64,000 bases of DNA from NCBI RefSeq assembly GCF_000429405.1, contig NZ_AUBU01000014.1, positions 1-64,000 of the forward strand. The letters are read 5' to 3'. The first letter of the stretch is position 1, and every line of letters starts with the position of its first letter. This DNA is from Algoriphagus marincola DSM 16067 (lineage in GTDB: Bacteria; Bacteroidota; Bacteroidia; Cytophagales; Cyclobacteriaceae). Shown one piece after another: positions 7,425 to 16,830 of this stretch. Under the pieces are notes generated by a model, which made no database searches, was not told where the DNA came from, and saw only the letters and a list, made by a program, of their open reading frames with translations. The translations under genes were made by a program, and so were the position numbers.

Positions 7425-7797
7425 ATAAGTCTTGCTCTCGCTCTAGCATCAAAATAGCTCCTTGCGAAACGATATAGTATTTCTCTCCCTCGTACATCAC
7501 CTCATGTGCTCCTGAGAGTAGAAAGATGGCTAAATCACCTTCTTTTGCCTGAAGTGGTACGTATTTCACCTTTTCTTCACTGTCCATCCAAGGCTCGTGA
7601 TCGTCTACAGGCATCGGAATCGGATATCCGGGACCAGCTTTGATGATATAGCCTTGCTGAACCTTTTCTTTCTCATGCACTCCTGGAGGAAGGTAGAGTC
7701 CGGAGGAGGTTTTTTCATTGGGCTTTTTGAGGCGGATCAGAACCCGGTCTCCAACCACTATTATTTTTTTCAATTTATTGTCGGCTGTCAGTTGCAT
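7423..7797 (-). CDS. GroES-like chaperonin-10 domain protein
   Basis: A 124-residue protein with the Cpn10 fold: VVGDRVLIRLKKPNEKTSSG, then LPPGVHEKEKVQQGYIIKAG, and the late strands EGDLAIFLLSGAHEVMYEGE. It is about 25 residues longer than GroES, with an insert near residues 62-82 (PMPVDDHEPWMDSEEKV) and the extended C-terminus LMLEREQDL. No groEL gene is in view, so it is unlikely to be the main GroES; a specialised co-chaperone is possible. It follows dnaK in the same direction after a terminator. Confidence 0.75.
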   Translation of the reverse strand: MQLTADNKLKKIIVVGDRVLIRLKKPNEKTSSGLYLPPGVHEKEKVQQGYIIKAGPGYPIPMPVDDHEPWMDSEEKVKYVPLQAKEGDLAIFLLSGAHEVMYEGEKYYIVSQGAILMLEREQDL

Positions 7798-7816
7798 AGA
7801 AGATCGGTATTTGAAT

Positions 7817-7851
7817 CAAAAAAAGAGGCACCTGTACTGTATACAGATGCC
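7817..7851 (-). terminator. Intrinsic terminator after dnaK
   Basis: On the minus strand GGCATCTGT and ACAGGTGCC form a stem with one mismatch and are followed by a T-rich run (TCTTTTTTT). Confidence 0.8.
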
Positions 7852-7874
7852 ATCTTTTATTGGTTTAGCTTTGA

Positions 7875-9791
7875 TTATTTTTTGTCTTCGCTTACCTCTT
7901 CGTAATCTACGTCAGAAACTCCATCTCCGCTTTCGGCAGAGGCTCCGGCACCTGCATCAGCTCCTGGCTGTGCACCTGCACCTTGAGTTGCGTTATAGAT
8001 TTCCTGAGAAGCTGCTTCCCAAGCTTTGTTTAGAGCTTCCATCCCAGAGTCGATTGCTCCCAAATCCTGAGCTTGATGTGCTGCTTTCAACTGATCCAAA
8101 GCTCCGGAGATAGCTGTTTTGTTACCTTCGGAAAGCTTGTCTCCGTATTCCTTCAACTGCTTTTCTGTCTGGAACACCAAGCTGTCAGCTTGATTCAGCT
8201 TTTCGATTTTCTCTTTTTCAGCTTTATCTGTTGCAGCATTTGCTTCTGCTTCTTTCTTCATTCGGTCGATATCTTCCTGAGAAAGTCCAGAAGATGCCTC
8301 GATCTTGATTTTTTGCTCTTTGCCGGTTCCTTTATCTTTTGCAGATACATTTAGAATACCATTGGCATCGATATCAAAGGTCACTTCGATCTGAGGTACA
8401 CCACGTGGTGCTGGTGGAATATCTGCTAGTTGGAATCTACCGATTGTACGGTTGTCCTTCGCTAGCGGTCTTTCACCTTGTAGCACATGTATATCTACAG
8501 CAGGCTGATTATCAGCAGCTGTCGAGAATACTTCAGATTTTTTGGTAGGGATAGTCGTATTAGCCTCGATAAGTTTGGTCATCACTCCGCCCATGGTTTC
8601 AATACCAAGTGATAGAGGAGTGACATCCAATAGAAGCACGTCCTTCACTTCACCTGTCAAGACACCACCTTGGATAGCTGCTCCGATAGCTACTACCTCA
8701 TCAGGGTTTACACCTTTAGATGGCTTCTTGCCGAAGAATTTTTCTACTTCTTCCTGGATTTTAGGGATTCGCGTAGAACCACCCACTAGGATTACTTCAT
8801 CGATATCGGAAGCACTCAATCCAGCATCCTGAAGCGCCTTCTTACAAGGTTCCATACTTCTTCTTACCAAATCTTCGGACAGCTGTTCAAACTTTGCTCT
8901 AGAAAGATTGCGTACCAAGTGTTTTGGACCAGTCTGAGTTGCAGTGATGTAAGGCAAGTTGATCTCAGTGGAAGAAGAGCTCGAAAGTTCGATTTTAGCT
9001 TTCTCTGCAGCCTCTTTAAGTCTTTGAAGAGCCATTGGATCTTGTCTCAAGTCAATTTGTTCCTCTGCTTTGAATTCGTCAGCTAGCCAGTTGATAATCA
9101 CTTGATCGAAGTCATCACCGCCCAAGTGTACATCACCATTGGTAGACTTCACTTCAAATACTCCATCACCCAGCTCAAGGATAGAAATATCAAATGTACC
9201 ACCACCAAGGTCATACACAGCGATTTTCATATCCTGATTTTTCTTGTCCATCCCGTATGCCAATGCTGCTGCAGTTGGCTCGTTGATGATACGCTTCACT
9301 TCCAATCCGGCAATTTGTCCGGCTTCTTTTGTTGCTTGACGCTCGGAATCGTTAAAGTAAGCCGGTACAGTAATTACCGCCTCAGTCACTTCTTGACCCA
9401 AGAAATCTTCCGCAGTGCTCTTCATTTTTTGAAGGATCATCGCAGAAAGTTCCTGTGGAGTATAAGAACGATCACCGATTTTGATGGCTACCGTGTCATT
9501 TGAGCCTTGCTCTACTTTATAGGAAGCATGCTTTTTTTCTTCAGAAACTTCAGAAAACTTTTTACCCATGAATCGCTTCACAGATGAAATCGTATTGGCA
9601 GGGTTGGTAATAGCCTGACGCTTGGCAGGATCACCTACTTTTCGTTCTCCATTTCCATTGTCAAGAAAAGCCACAATTGATGGTGTGGTTCTTCTTCCTT
9701 CACTGTTTTGGATGACTACAGGTTCATTTCCCTCCATCACGGCTACGCAGGAGTTGGTGGTACCCAAGTCAATGCCTATAATTTTTCCCAT
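7875..9791 (-). CDS. dnaK: Molecular chaperone DnaK (Hsp70)
   Basis: A 638-residue Hsp70. The ATPase domain has [12 protein letters not shown] at the N-terminus, [13 protein letters not shown] near 195 and [13 protein letters not shown] near 335. The interdomain linker [13 protein letters not shown] precedes the peptide-binding domain, and the C-terminal lid ends in an acidic tail ([12 protein letters not shown]) after a Gly/Ala-rich stretch. It is a single-gene unit here; no dnaJ or grpE is adjacent. The 400-base upstream region has repeated motifs that may be heat-shock control sites. Confidence 0.98.
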   Translation of the reverse strand: MGKIIGIDLGTTNSCVAVMEGNEPVVIQNSEGRRTTPSIVAFLDNGNGERKVGDPAKRQAITNPANTISSVKRFMGKKFSEVSEEKKHASYKVEQGSNDTVAIKIGDRSYTPQELSAMILQKMKSTAEDFLGQEVTEAVITVPAYFNDSERQATKEAGQIAGLEVKRIINEPTAAALAYGMDKKNQDMKIAVYDLGGGTFDISILELGDGVFEVKSTNGDVHLGGDDFDQVIINWLADEFKAEEQIDLRQDPMALQRLKEAAEKAKIELSSSSSTEINLPYITATQTGPKHLVRNLSRAKFEQLSEDLVRRSMEPCKKALQDAGLSASDIDEVILVGGSTRIPKIQEEVEKFFGKKPSKGVNPDEVVAIGAAIQGGVLTGEVKDVLLLDVTPLSLGIETMGGVMTKLIEANTTIPTKKSEVFSTAADNQPAVDIHVLQGERPLAKDNRTIGRFQLADIPPAPRGVPQIEVTFDIDANGILNVSAKDKGTGKEQKIKIEASSGLSQEDIDRMKKEAEANAATDKAEKEKIEKLNQADSLVFQTEKQLKEYGDKLSEGNKTAISGALDQLKAAHQAQDLGAIDSGMEALNKAWEAASQEIYNATQGAGAQPGADAGAGASAESGDGVSDVDYEEVSEDKK

Positions 9792-9875
9792 GATTATAAA
9801 TTTTATTTAGTTGCTTTTTTGATTTAATTCCATTGAATCAATGCGTATGCCATCCCGGGTTTTTGAGATTTTTGT

Positions 9876-9949
9876 GTCACAATGTCAGATTTTATGTGGG
9901 TGGATTCCTGACTTTTCCTGCATATTGGCACAGTGGCTGATTTTTCCTG
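9876..9949 (-). promoter_or_regulatory. Repeated motifs upstream of dnaK, possible heat-shock control region
   Basis: CTGACTTTTCCTG at 9908-9920 and CTGATTTTTCCTG at 9937-9949 are direct repeats differing at one base and spaced 29 bases apart. A third element, TGTCACAATGTCAGA, lies at 9876-9890. No CIRCE (TTAGCACTC-N9-GAGTGCTAA) and no E. coli-type sigma-32 promoter is seen, so the control mode is unclear. Confidence 0.35.
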
Positions 9950-10005
9950 ACAGATTTTTTCTTCCTTCGATGCAACTTTGATGATCTAGACTGCATCTAT
10001 TGGTC

Positions 10006-10137
10006 ATGAGAGGTTTTTTTGATAATAAAAATAATCAGGATCGGCTTCGGTGGTTTTTGATTGTCTTTGTACTATTGGGTTTTAGCTTGGTTTACAGGAC
10101 AGGTCTTGTCTTGTTTCTCTTCCAGTGGTTTTATTGA
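10006..10137 (+). CDS. Possible small single-TM protein
   Basis: A 43-codon frame starting MRGFFDNKNNQDRLR, followed by one strong hydrophobic segment (WFLIVFVLLGFSLVY) and a second shorter one (GLVLFLFQWF). Charged N-terminus followed by a TM helix fits a small inner-membrane protein. It stands alone between dnaK and the MOSC gene, and no homologue is recognised, so it could be a chance ORF. Confidence 0.35.
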   Translation: MRGFFDNKNNQDRLRWFLIVFVLLGFSLVYRTGLVLFLFQWFY

Positions 10138-10192
10138 AGTTTCTCCAAACTTCCCAGTATCTTTCAGGGTAGGAATAAATAGCTAGAATTCT

Positions 10193-10990
10193 ATGGTAGT
10201 GCAAGATATTTTCATCTATCCGATCAAGTCCTTGGGTGGTATCCGCTTGGATCAAGCTGAGGTTGAAGAAAAGGGGTTTAAATATGACCGGAGGTGGATG
10301 CTGATCGATTCAGAAGGACTTTTTGTATCGCAAAGAACCTATCCTAAGCTTGCTCTACTTGGAGTGGAACTCACCCCTGAGGGACTTTTGGTCTATCAAA
10401 AGAAGCGTCAACATGACTCCATTCTTATTCCCTATGCTTTGGCGCCGGGGGAAGAAGTTTCTGTGGTAGTCTGGGATGATACGATGAAAGCTAGGTTACT
10501 TGCCGAGCAATATGATCAATGGTTTTCGGAATTTTTAGATAAAGAAGTTAGGCTGGTTATCATGCCTGAATCTACCAGACGAGCAGTGAGCCCCAAATAT
10601 GCTGTCAATGCAGAAGCGGTCAGTTTTGCGGATGGAATGCCTTATTTATTAATCGGTCAAGAGTCATTGGAAGACTTGAATCGTCGATTGGAGCAACCCG
10701 TACCCATGGATAGATTTCGGCCAAATATTGTTTTTTCCGGAGGAGAGGCTTTCCAGGAAGATTCTCTTCAAAAAATCCAAATCGGGGATGTGGCTTTCCA
10801 AATAGTCAAGCCTTGCGCGCGCTGTGTGATGACGACCGTGAATCAAAATACAGCTGAAACTAGCAAGGAGCCATTAAAAACTTTGGCAAGCTACCGAACG
10901 GTAGGTAATAAGGTGCTTTTTGGACAAAATATGGTGGCGCTAGGCGAGGGAGTAGTCCGTATAGGGGACAAAATCGAAATTTTAAATTAA
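10193..10990 (+). CDS. MOSC domain-containing protein (YcbX/mARC-like)
   Basis: A 265-residue protein with an N-terminal MOSC beta-barrel domain (IFIYPIKSLGGIRLDQAEVE, then KYDRRWMLID) and a C-terminal MOSC domain containing RFRPNIVFSGGEAFQED and the cysteine-bearing motif PCARCVMTTVNQNT. In YcbX and mARC that cysteine coordinates molybdenum cofactor for reduction of N-hydroxylated compounds. No redox partner domain is fused, unlike ferredoxin-fused YcbX. Single gene with its own terminator. Confidence 0.88.
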   Translation: MVVQDIFIYPIKSLGGIRLDQAEVEEKGFKYDRRWMLIDSEGLFVSQRTYPKLALLGVELTPEGLLVYQKKRQHDSILIPYALAPGEEVSVVVWDDTMKARLLAEQYDQWFSEFLDKEVRLVIMPESTRRAVSPKYAVNAEAVSFADGMPYLLIGQESLEDLNRRLEQPVPMDRFRPNIVFSGGEAFQEDSLQKIQIGDVAFQIVKPCARCVMTTVNQNTAETSKEPLKTLASYRTVGNKVLFGQNMVALGEGVVRIGDKIEILN

Positions 10991-11021
10991 GAGTCGACCA
11001 GAATTGATCGACTCTTTTTTT
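10991..11021 (+). terminator. Intrinsic terminator after the MOSC gene
   Basis: GAGTCGA and TCGACTC form a seven-pair stem (extended by imperfect pairs) followed by seven or more T. It also faces the convergent gene downstream. Confidence 0.85.
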
Positions 11022-11039
11022 GGTTTTACTTAATGATTC

Positions 11040-11780
11040 CTAGAAAGAAAATCCAGTTGTCAACTTAAAGAAGGAGTCATTCCCTTCGACCAGGTCTGTT
11101 CCGAATGAAAAGCGCGCAAAGGGACCGCCTTTGGGATCAGCGAATTGCACATATGGACCTAACCATTGATAGACATCCGTGGAGGTAGCGACATTGGATC
11201 CGCCCGAATTGATCAAATGCTCATAGTGAGCACCGATGGAGAAGAAGTCACTGGCCTTGAACCCAAAGTTCACCCAATAGTGAATGTAGGCTAGTGTGGT
11301 ACCATCAGCGAAGGTCTCATCTCGAAGTGGCGCGTAGTAGCCAAAATAAAGTTGTCCTTCAGTTTTTGCTTTGTTGAGATTGACTGTCAAATTAGGGACA
11401 ATTCCATCACCGAATACTGCCGGGCCAGCTGTTCCTGAACTCAACAAGTTCCCGCCTAAAATACCAATCTGTGGATTGATATCCAGGCCTTCAGTGGCTG
11501 TGAAGTTGGCTCCTACACCGAATTCAGTCCAATTGCCCCAGCCCCCGCCGGTACCACCAGACCAAAGAATGCCGTAGAACGTAAAGCTGGCTTTGTCCGA
11601 AAAGCCGTAGGATCCCGCAAATGTAGGATAGAACCCGAAGAATTGATCAGAGTTCAAGGTCGCACTAAAGTTGAATTCCTTTTCTTCCTGAGCAGCGGCT
11701 TCATTCGAATAGGTCAGCAACGAGTATCCTGCCAGAATAAGGTAGAATACTTTCAGTTTCATTTTAAACTGATTTTTCAT
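11040..11780 (-). CDS. Outer-membrane beta-barrel-like secreted protein (possibly DUF6733)
   Basis: A 246-residue protein with a signal peptide (about 1-30, ending SNEAAAQ), then alternating short aromatic-rich strands separated by Gly-rich turns, ending in the aromatic residue F (KLTTGFSF), as expected for an outer-membrane barrel. Segments such as FGFYPTFAGSYGFSDKASF and GGTGGGWGNWTEFGVGANF resemble proteins I recall under DUF6733, but I cannot confirm this. An alternative start six codons later gives MKLKVFYL. About 290 bases of AT-rich sequence with nothing recognisable separate it from hemE. Confidence 0.6.
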   Translation of the reverse strand: MKNQFKMKLKVFYLILAGYSLLTYSNEAAAQEEKEFNFSATLNSDQFFGFYPTFAGSYGFSDKASFTFYGILWSGGTGGGWGNWTEFGVGANFTATEGLDINPQIGILGGNLLSSGTAGPAVFGDGIVPNLTVNLNKAKTEGQLYFGYYAPLRDETFADGTTLAYIHYWVNFGFKASDFFSIGAHYEHLINSGGSNVATSTDVYQWLGPYVQFADPKGGPFARFSFGTDLVEGNDSFFKLTTGFSF

Positions 11781-12071
11781 GATTTGATAGGTTTAGATAA
11801 TATAATAGGTTTGAATTTTACCCTCATTTTAATTTTAGATTATCAAAATGAGAAATATTGGTTCAAAAATATACCAAAAAATAAAATATCAATCTTTTTG
11901 TTAATATTTTTTCAAATAGACTGAGAGTTTATTGGGGAAAGCGTAATAATTCTACCTTTGAATTGGGAATAAGAGAAAAAGCAAGTAGACAATATCCGAG
12001 ATGGAAAAAAGCATAGAGGTCCACGCTCTGATTAAAAAATCACAGTTTGATATTAGATATGTGAAAGAAAT

Positions 12072-13097
12072 TTATTGGAAATCCTTGACGCTTTGGATGA
12101 AGACCTTGACCATTTCAGGATCTATATCCGGATAGACGCCATGCCCCAAATTGGCGATGTGTCTGCTTCCTTTGAATTGCTCCATCATATTTTGGGTGGC
12201 CTTATGTACCTGCTCGGGATTTCCGTAAAGTGCTGCTGGATCAAGATTTCCCTGAAGCGTTTTGTCTGCACCGATCATTTTTCTGGATTCAGCTATGCCC
12301 ATATTCCAGTCCAAGCCGATTGTGTCACAGTTCAACTTGCCCATGGCTTCCCGAGCGAAAAATGCGCCTTTTGCAAAGACGGTTTTGGGAACTTCTTGTA
12401 TCGCGTCACAGATTTGGGCGATGTATTGGAGAGAAAATTCGTCGTATTGCTCTGGTCCCAAGATTCCTGCCCAGCTATCAAAAATTTGGACAAGGTCGGC
12501 ACCCGCTTTGATTTGAGCTTTCAAGTAATTGATGGTGCTGTCCGTGATCATCTGAAGTAGTTGATGGGAAAGCTTCGGCTCTCGGTACAGCATGGCCCGA
12601 GCCTTAGAGAAAGTTTTGCTTCCACTGCCTTCCACCATGTAGGCAAAAATGGTCCATGGTGCTCCAGCAAATCCGATGAGTGGAACCCGTCCATTCAATT
12701 CTTTTTTGGTGATTTCGATCGCCTTGATCACGTAACTGAGGTCATTGGCACCATCTGCTACCCGAAGATTTTTTAAGTCTGCTGCAGAGCTTACGGTATT
12801 TGGGAACCAAGGGCCTCTTTTTTCCACCATCTCGTATGGCAAACCCATGGCCTCGGGAATCACCAAAATGTCTGAAAAAATAATCGCTGCATCCACCCCC
12901 AGTAGATCCACTGGCTGAATAGTAACCTCCGCCGCCAACTCAGGTGTCTGAGCCAATTCTATAAAACCCGAAACGGATTCTCGGACTGCTCGATACTCAG
13001 GTAGGATTCTTCCTGCCTGTCGCATAAGCCATACGGGTGTTCGTTCTACTTTTTCGCCTTTGGCTGCCCGGAGCAGCAGATCATTTTGAAATTGCAT
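12072..13097 (-). CDS. hemE: Uroporphyrinogen decarboxylase
   Basis: A 341-residue TIM-barrel enzyme that removes the four acetate carboxyls of uroporphyrinogen III to give coproporphyrinogen III. The substrate-binding signature [12 protein letters not shown] is near residues 19-30, the catalytic Asp lies in [14 protein letters not shown], and the second signature [16 protein letters not shown] follows near 140. Length is normal. It stands apart from hemB and hemC in this window. The ATG at 13097 gives the standard N-terminus. Confidence 0.96.
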   Translation of the reverse strand: MQFQNDLLLRAAKGEKVERTPVWLMRQAGRILPEYRAVRESVSGFIELAQTPELAAEVTIQPVDLLGVDAAIIFSDILVIPEAMGLPYEMVEKRGPWFPNTVSSAADLKNLRVADGANDLSYVIKAIEITKKELNGRVPLIGFAGAPWTIFAYMVEGSGSKTFSKARAMLYREPKLSHQLLQMITDSTINYLKAQIKAGADLVQIFDSWAGILGPEQYDEFSLQYIAQICDAIQEVPKTVFAKGAFFAREAMGKLNCDTIGLDWNMGIAESRKMIGADKTLQGNLDPAALYGNPEQVHKATQNMMEQFKGSRHIANLGHGVYPDIDPEMVKVFIQSVKDFQ

Positions 13098-13145
13098 AGG
13101 GCAAAGATAGGAAGCAAATGCGTTTTGCCTTTAAAATTTTGGACA

Positions 13146-13183
13146 TAAAAAAACAGGATTAGAGCATGGCTTCAATCCTGTTT
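13146..13183 (-). terminator. Intrinsic terminator after the collagen-like lipoprotein gene
   Basis: On the minus strand AAACAGGATT pairs with AATCCTGTTT around a 13-base loop, followed by a T run. It separates this gene from hemE downstream. Confidence 0.8.
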
Positions 13184-13208
13184 GTGGTAGGAGTTGGTTT
13201 AGTGAATA

Positions 13209-13742
13209 TTATTGCTTGGGTTTGGGAGAAAGCTTAATAAAGTCATTTTCCTCAATTTCCAATAACTTGGTCACGGCTTCGTAATCACTAAAATCAATTC
13301 TCGATCCTGCAAAATCAGCTGGTACTACAATGATTCTGAATATTTGATTTTGTGTCCAGTCATCAGCGAGTAGGCTGTAATCTATCGGACCATCTAAGAA
13401 TACACTGAAGTCGAATTGTGAGAAGTCGTAATTGTAAATCAGCACACCTTCTTGAAAGAATATATTTTGGGGAAGTGGGCGCCAAATAGGAGTCCCATTA
13501 TTCGTCTCCCATAGAACGTAGGCAAGTACCACATCACTTTCGAAAATTTCGGGATCAAATTCGAAGATTTCTCTATAATCGTTTGCTTCCGTAAAGTCAA
13601 CTTCTACTTCGAAAGCCTCGCCGACAATATTTACACCATCGAGGCCATCTAGTCCGGGAGGTCCTGGAGGGCCCATGGGACCTTCACAGGCTTGGAACGC
13701 AAAAATGCTTGCGATGCCAATGATTGCTAGTAGTCTTTTCAT
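13209..13742 (-). CDS. Lipoprotein with short collagen-like Gly-X-Y stretch
   Basis: A 177-residue protein with a lipoprotein signal peptide (lipobox FQAC, Cys19). Immediately after the Cys comes EGPMGPPGPPGLDGLDG, five Gly-X-Y triplets, then a globular domain of about 130 residues (VEVDFTEANDYREIFEF onward). In Bacteroidota such collagen-like tails on small lipoproteins are common and of unknown role; a spacer or trimerising stalk is plausible. The globular domain is not recognised. It is flanked by terminators and appears monocistronic. Confidence 0.7.
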   Translation of the reverse strand: MKRLLAIIGIASIFAFQACEGPMGPPGPPGLDGLDGVNIVGEAFEVEVDFTEANDYREIFEFDPEIFESDVVLAYVLWETNNGTPIWRPLPQNIFFQEGVLIYNYDFSQFDFSVFLDGPIDYSLLADDWTQNQIFRIIVVPADFAGSRIDFSDYEAVTKLLEIEENDFIKLSPKPKQ

Positions 13743-13901
13743 TTTTAGTGTGGTTTTCGTACTGTTATCAAATCTCGTAGCAGCTTAGATTATTGTAATG
13801 AAACAGACATGATCCGTGATTTGATAAAATTTTATTTGGTTTAGTTCTTAGATTTTGTCACGAAAATTTTGAAAATAGGTTTTGTTAATAAATGTAAATA
13901 C

Positions 13902-14423
13902 CTATTCATTCTTAATCGGGGCAATTACATGTACCTCATTTTCAGAGACTATCTTATCGATAAAAAATTCTGATAGTTCAAGATTTGCTGAGTCGGCAAA
14001 AGCCAAAAGTTTTTCTTTGACTTTTTCCGGACCTGGCATTACCCATTTATTGGCTTTGATTTTGGCGAGTAAATAGCTCTTTTCAGGGAATATTCGTTCT
14101 TGGATATCATCTCCTGAAAGCAGCTGATTCAGTCCCACAAAAACTCGCATCGTGTCCAATTTGCCTGCAGGTTCTACTTCATAGATTGTATGGAGAAAAC
14201 TTCCCGGTCTTAAGGATTTTTCTGCCTCAATTTTTTCGAAAACGCTTTGAAGTTCTGGGTTCTGCGGAGTGCCTACATAATAAATCCCCGAGAGCGGTTC
14301 TGGAGATCGATTTACAAGGCTGACCTCGATAGGTGTGTTTCCTCCCAAAGATGTGAATGCAATATATCCTCCTACGATGAGGAGAAATATCACCACAGCC
14401 AAGATTGCTATTCTCTTTTGCAT
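13902..14423 (-). CDS. Membrane-anchored periplasmic protein of unknown function
   Basis: A 173-residue protein with one N-terminal TM segment (IAILAVVIFLLIVGGYIAF, about 5-23) and a soluble domain that should lie in the periplasm. The domain begins with a beta-rich part (PIEVSLVNRSPEPLSGIYYVG) and ends with HVIAPIKNE. No known motif. It starts three bases after the end of the beta-barrel gene to its right, so the two are probably co-transcribed. Confidence 0.6.
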   Translation of the reverse strand: MQKRIAILAVVIFLLIVGGYIAFTSLGGNTPIEVSLVNRSPEPLSGIYYVGTPQNPELQSVFEKIEAEKSLRPGSFLHTIYEVEPAGKLDTMRVFVGLNQLLSGDDIQERIFPEKSYLLAKIKANKWVMPGPEKVKEKLLAFADSANLELSEFFIDKIVSENEVHVIAPIKNE

Positions 14424-14426
14424 AGA

Positions 14427-15008
14427 TCAGAATAAATAACGGACCCCGATCCCGCCTTGGAATTTGATGTGGCCGACACGGTCCAGTAGCTCTACAAAAA
14501 GTCCTACCTCACCAAAAACCGAAATTGGTAACTCATCCAAGTAATATTCAGCTCCTCCAAATACTTCAGGACCAAAATCTATGTTGCTTCTATCCTCCGA
14601 GAATATGTTGCCGTTTCCATCTCCTACATTGTAGGTATAATTGACTTGAGTGGTACGTATCTGAACTCCCGCTCCTCCATATCCTAGCAAATAGCCCTGG
14701 GTAATGTCAAAGGCATCGGTGATATCTTCGTGATAGGCTACCCGACCATGGATAGAGGCGCCTTTACGGGTAGAATGACCGATATAGAATGCATTGGAGT
14801 TGGGTGGATTGTTTTCAAAATCCCGCTGATAGTAGCTCGGGCCATTAACTCCACCACTTCCTAGCATGACTTCCCAAGACCAATAGTCGTCAAAGAAATC
14901 TTTGTAGGTCAGTGAAAAAGGTTCGCCCAGTCTGATTCCGGCTCCCCTTTCTTGGGCTAGAGAGGCAAATGGGAGCATAAAAAGAAGCAATAGTAATTTG
15001 TTTCTCAC
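14427..15008 (-). CDS. Secreted outer-membrane beta-barrel-like protein, GTG start
   Basis: A 193-residue protein with a signal peptide (cleavage near ASLAQ) and strand/turn repeats typical of small outer-membrane barrels (GAGIRLGEPFSLTYK, GYLLGYGGAGVQIRTTQ, GGIGVRYLF at the C-terminus ending in F). The only start giving the signal peptide is GTG at 15008-15006. It is followed closely by the membrane-anchored gene, suggesting an envelope-related pair. Exact role unknown. Confidence 0.65.
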   Translation of the reverse strand: MRNKLLLLLFMLPFASLAQERGAGIRLGEPFSLTYKDFFDDYWSWEVMLGSGGVNGPSYYQRDFENNPPNSNAFYIGHSTRKGASIHGRVAYHEDITDAFDITQGYLLGYGGAGVQIRTTQVNYTYNVGDGNGNIFSEDRSNIDFGPEVFGGAEYYLDELPISVFGEVGLFVELLDRVGHIKFQGGIGVRYLF

Positions 15009-15051
15009 GATGAATGATTAGTTGGTTTTGATGATTTAAGCAAATTCCAGG

Positions 15052-16824
15052 CTAGATTGCCATGCTTTTAAGTTGCATTTGATGCAATTGGGTGTAGTAT
15101 CCTCCTTTTTCCAGAAGTTCGTCATGTCGACCTTGCTCCATGATCTCTCCTTTGTGCAAAACAATAATTTGATCAGCTTTTTGGATGGTAGAAAGTCGGT
15201 GAGCAATTACGATGGAGGTTCGGCCTTTCATCATTTTTTCGATGGATTCCTGAATCAATTCTTCAGTTTCAGTATCAACTGAGCTAGTCGCCTCATCCAG
15301 GATAATGATCTCCGGATTGTACACCATGGCTCTTACGAAGGAAATTAATTGGCGCTGACCAACCGAGAGGGTTGCTCCACGTTCCATCACATTGTAGTCT
15401 AATCCTCCGGGAAGTCGCTCGATGAATTTTCGAGCGCCAACCATTTCTGCTGCTTCCATGACTTGCTCACGGGTGATTTTTGGATTGCCAAGGGTGATAT
15501 TGTAGTAAATGGTATTCGAAAAAAGAAAAACATCTTGTAGTACTACCCCAATGTGCTTGCGAAGGGTGCCCAATTCAAAATCCCGGATATCAGTCCCATC
15601 GATGGTAATGGCTCCCTTATTGATTTCATAGAAACGTGAAAGCAAATTGATGACGGAAGACTTTCCAGCTCCTGTGGCACCAACCAAAGCAACAGTTTGT
15701 CCGCTTTTTACCTCAAAATTGATGTTTTTCAAAACGTAGTCCTCATCCACATAGGCAAACCAGAGGTCCTGAAATTGGATATTTCCTTTGACTTTTTCTG
15801 GCTTGAAATCACCCTCATTTGCAATATACTCGTCACTGTCCAACAGCTTAAATATCCTAGATGAACTGACCACTCCCATTTGTAGGGTGTTGAATCGATC
15901 CGCAATCATCCGAATGGGGCGGAAGAAAAGCTGAAGGTACATGATGAAAGAGATCAATACTCCTACCTGCAATTCCATCCCTAAAACTCCAACTGCTCCG
16001 TACCAAACTACCAAGCCGATACCGATTGCTTGGATGATTTCAGCTACCGGGAAATAAATAGAATAATAAAGTACCGAGCGAATATGTGCCGTTCGGTGCT
16101 CTCGGTTGATTTCTTTGAATTTGTCAAATTCCCGCTCTTCTCGATTGAAAATTTGTACAATATTCATCCCGGTAATGTGCTCCTGAAGGAAGGAGTTGAG
16201 GTTAGATACTGCGTTTCGGACATCGTTGAAGGTGACTTTGATTTTCTCCTTGAAGATGTAAGTCGAAATAATCATCAGCGGTAAAGTACACAAGCTGACC
16301 AAGGTGAGCTTCCAGTCGATGTAAAACATCACACCCAAAATGGTCACAAGCTGTAGTAAGTCACCGATAATCGCTGCAAGGCCTTCGCTGAAAACATCTG
16401 CCAATGTTTCGATATCGGAGACGTTTCGGGTAACCAGCCTTCCAATGGGTGTATTGTCAAAAAACTTCAACTTGAGTTTCAGTAAGTGATTGAAGAGTTT
16501 GACTCGTAGGTCTCTGATAATGACCTGACCTATCCAGCCTGAATAAAAAGTATGGGCCCATTGCACGATCGCCTGCAAAATCATCAGGCCTACTAGGATA
16601 TAGATCATCCGGACCAGCCCAGCACTGTCCCCAATGGCCACATAATCATCAATCGCTACCTGGATGAAATAGGGGCGAGTCGGAGCCAACAAAGCCAAGG
16701 AAATGGTCAAAAACACCAGCAGGTAAAACTGAAACTTGTAGGGCTGTACATAGCGGTACAATTGCTTCAGGACTTTGGTGTCTAAAATTTCTCCGGAAGA
16801 AGTTTTTTCTTTTTCTAAGCTCAA
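15052..16824 (-). CDS. ABC exporter, fused permease and ATPase (MsbA/LmrA type)
   Basis: A 590-residue half transporter. Six membrane helices span about residues 30-320, followed by the nucleotide-binding domain with Walker A GATGAGKSS, signature LSVGQRQ (S-V replacing S-G), Walker B IIILDEATSSVD and the H-loop IAHRLST. The frame opens with a TTG codon at 16824; the next in-frame ATG would remove the first helix, so TTG is favoured. It begins six bases after truA stops, suggesting co-transcription. The substrate is not predictable; lipid or drug export is usual for this class. Confidence 0.9.
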   Translation of the reverse strand: MSLEKEKTSSGEILDTKVLKQLYRYVQPYKFQFYLLVFLTISLALLAPTRPYFIQVAIDDYVAIGDSAGLVRMIYILVGLMILQAIVQWAHTFYSGWIGQVIIRDLRVKLFNHLLKLKLKFFDNTPIGRLVTRNVSDIETLADVFSEGLAAIIGDLLQLVTILGVMFYIDWKLTLVSLCTLPLMIISTYIFKEKIKVTFNDVRNAVSNLNSFLQEHITGMNIVQIFNREEREFDKFKEINREHRTAHIRSVLYYSIYFPVAEIIQAIGIGLVVWYGAVGVLGMELQVGVLISFIMYLQLFFRPIRMIADRFNTLQMGVVSSSRIFKLLDSDEYIANEGDFKPEKVKGNIQFQDLWFAYVDEDYVLKNINFEVKSGQTVALVGATGAGKSSVINLLSRFYEINKGAITIDGTDIRDFELGTLRKHIGVVLQDVFLFSNTIYYNITLGNPKITREQVMEAAEMVGARKFIERLPGGLDYNVMERGATLSVGQRQLISFVRAMVYNPEIIILDEATSSVDTETEELIQESIEKMMKGRTSIVIAHRLSTIQKADQIIVLHKGEIMEQGRHDELLEKGGYYTQLHQMQLKSMAI

Positions 16825-16830
16825 GATTTC

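Larger units (their letters stand above)
9792..10192. other. Intergenic region between dnaK and the MOSC gene
   Basis: About 400 bases. The left half holds repeated motifs that may regulate dnaK (9870-9955); the right half holds a possible 43-codon membrane-peptide ORF at 10006-10137. Upstream of the MOSC gene TATCTTTC at 10159-10166 is one mismatch from a -7 element, but has no good -33 partner. No RNA gene was recognised. Confidence 0.5.

Noticed and set aside
9921..9940. TGGCAC box resembling a sigma-54 promoter near dnaK
   Set aside because: The -12 TTGC part is missing at the required spacing.
12001..12141. Open frame MEKSIEVHALIKKSQ on the + strand
   Set aside because: It runs into the end of hemE on the opposite strand and shows no domain or conserved start context; it is probably a chance ORF.
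13141..13183. Hairpin upstream of hemE considered as a riboswitch
   Set aside because: Stem plus T-run on the minus strand fits a simple terminator of the lipoprotein gene.
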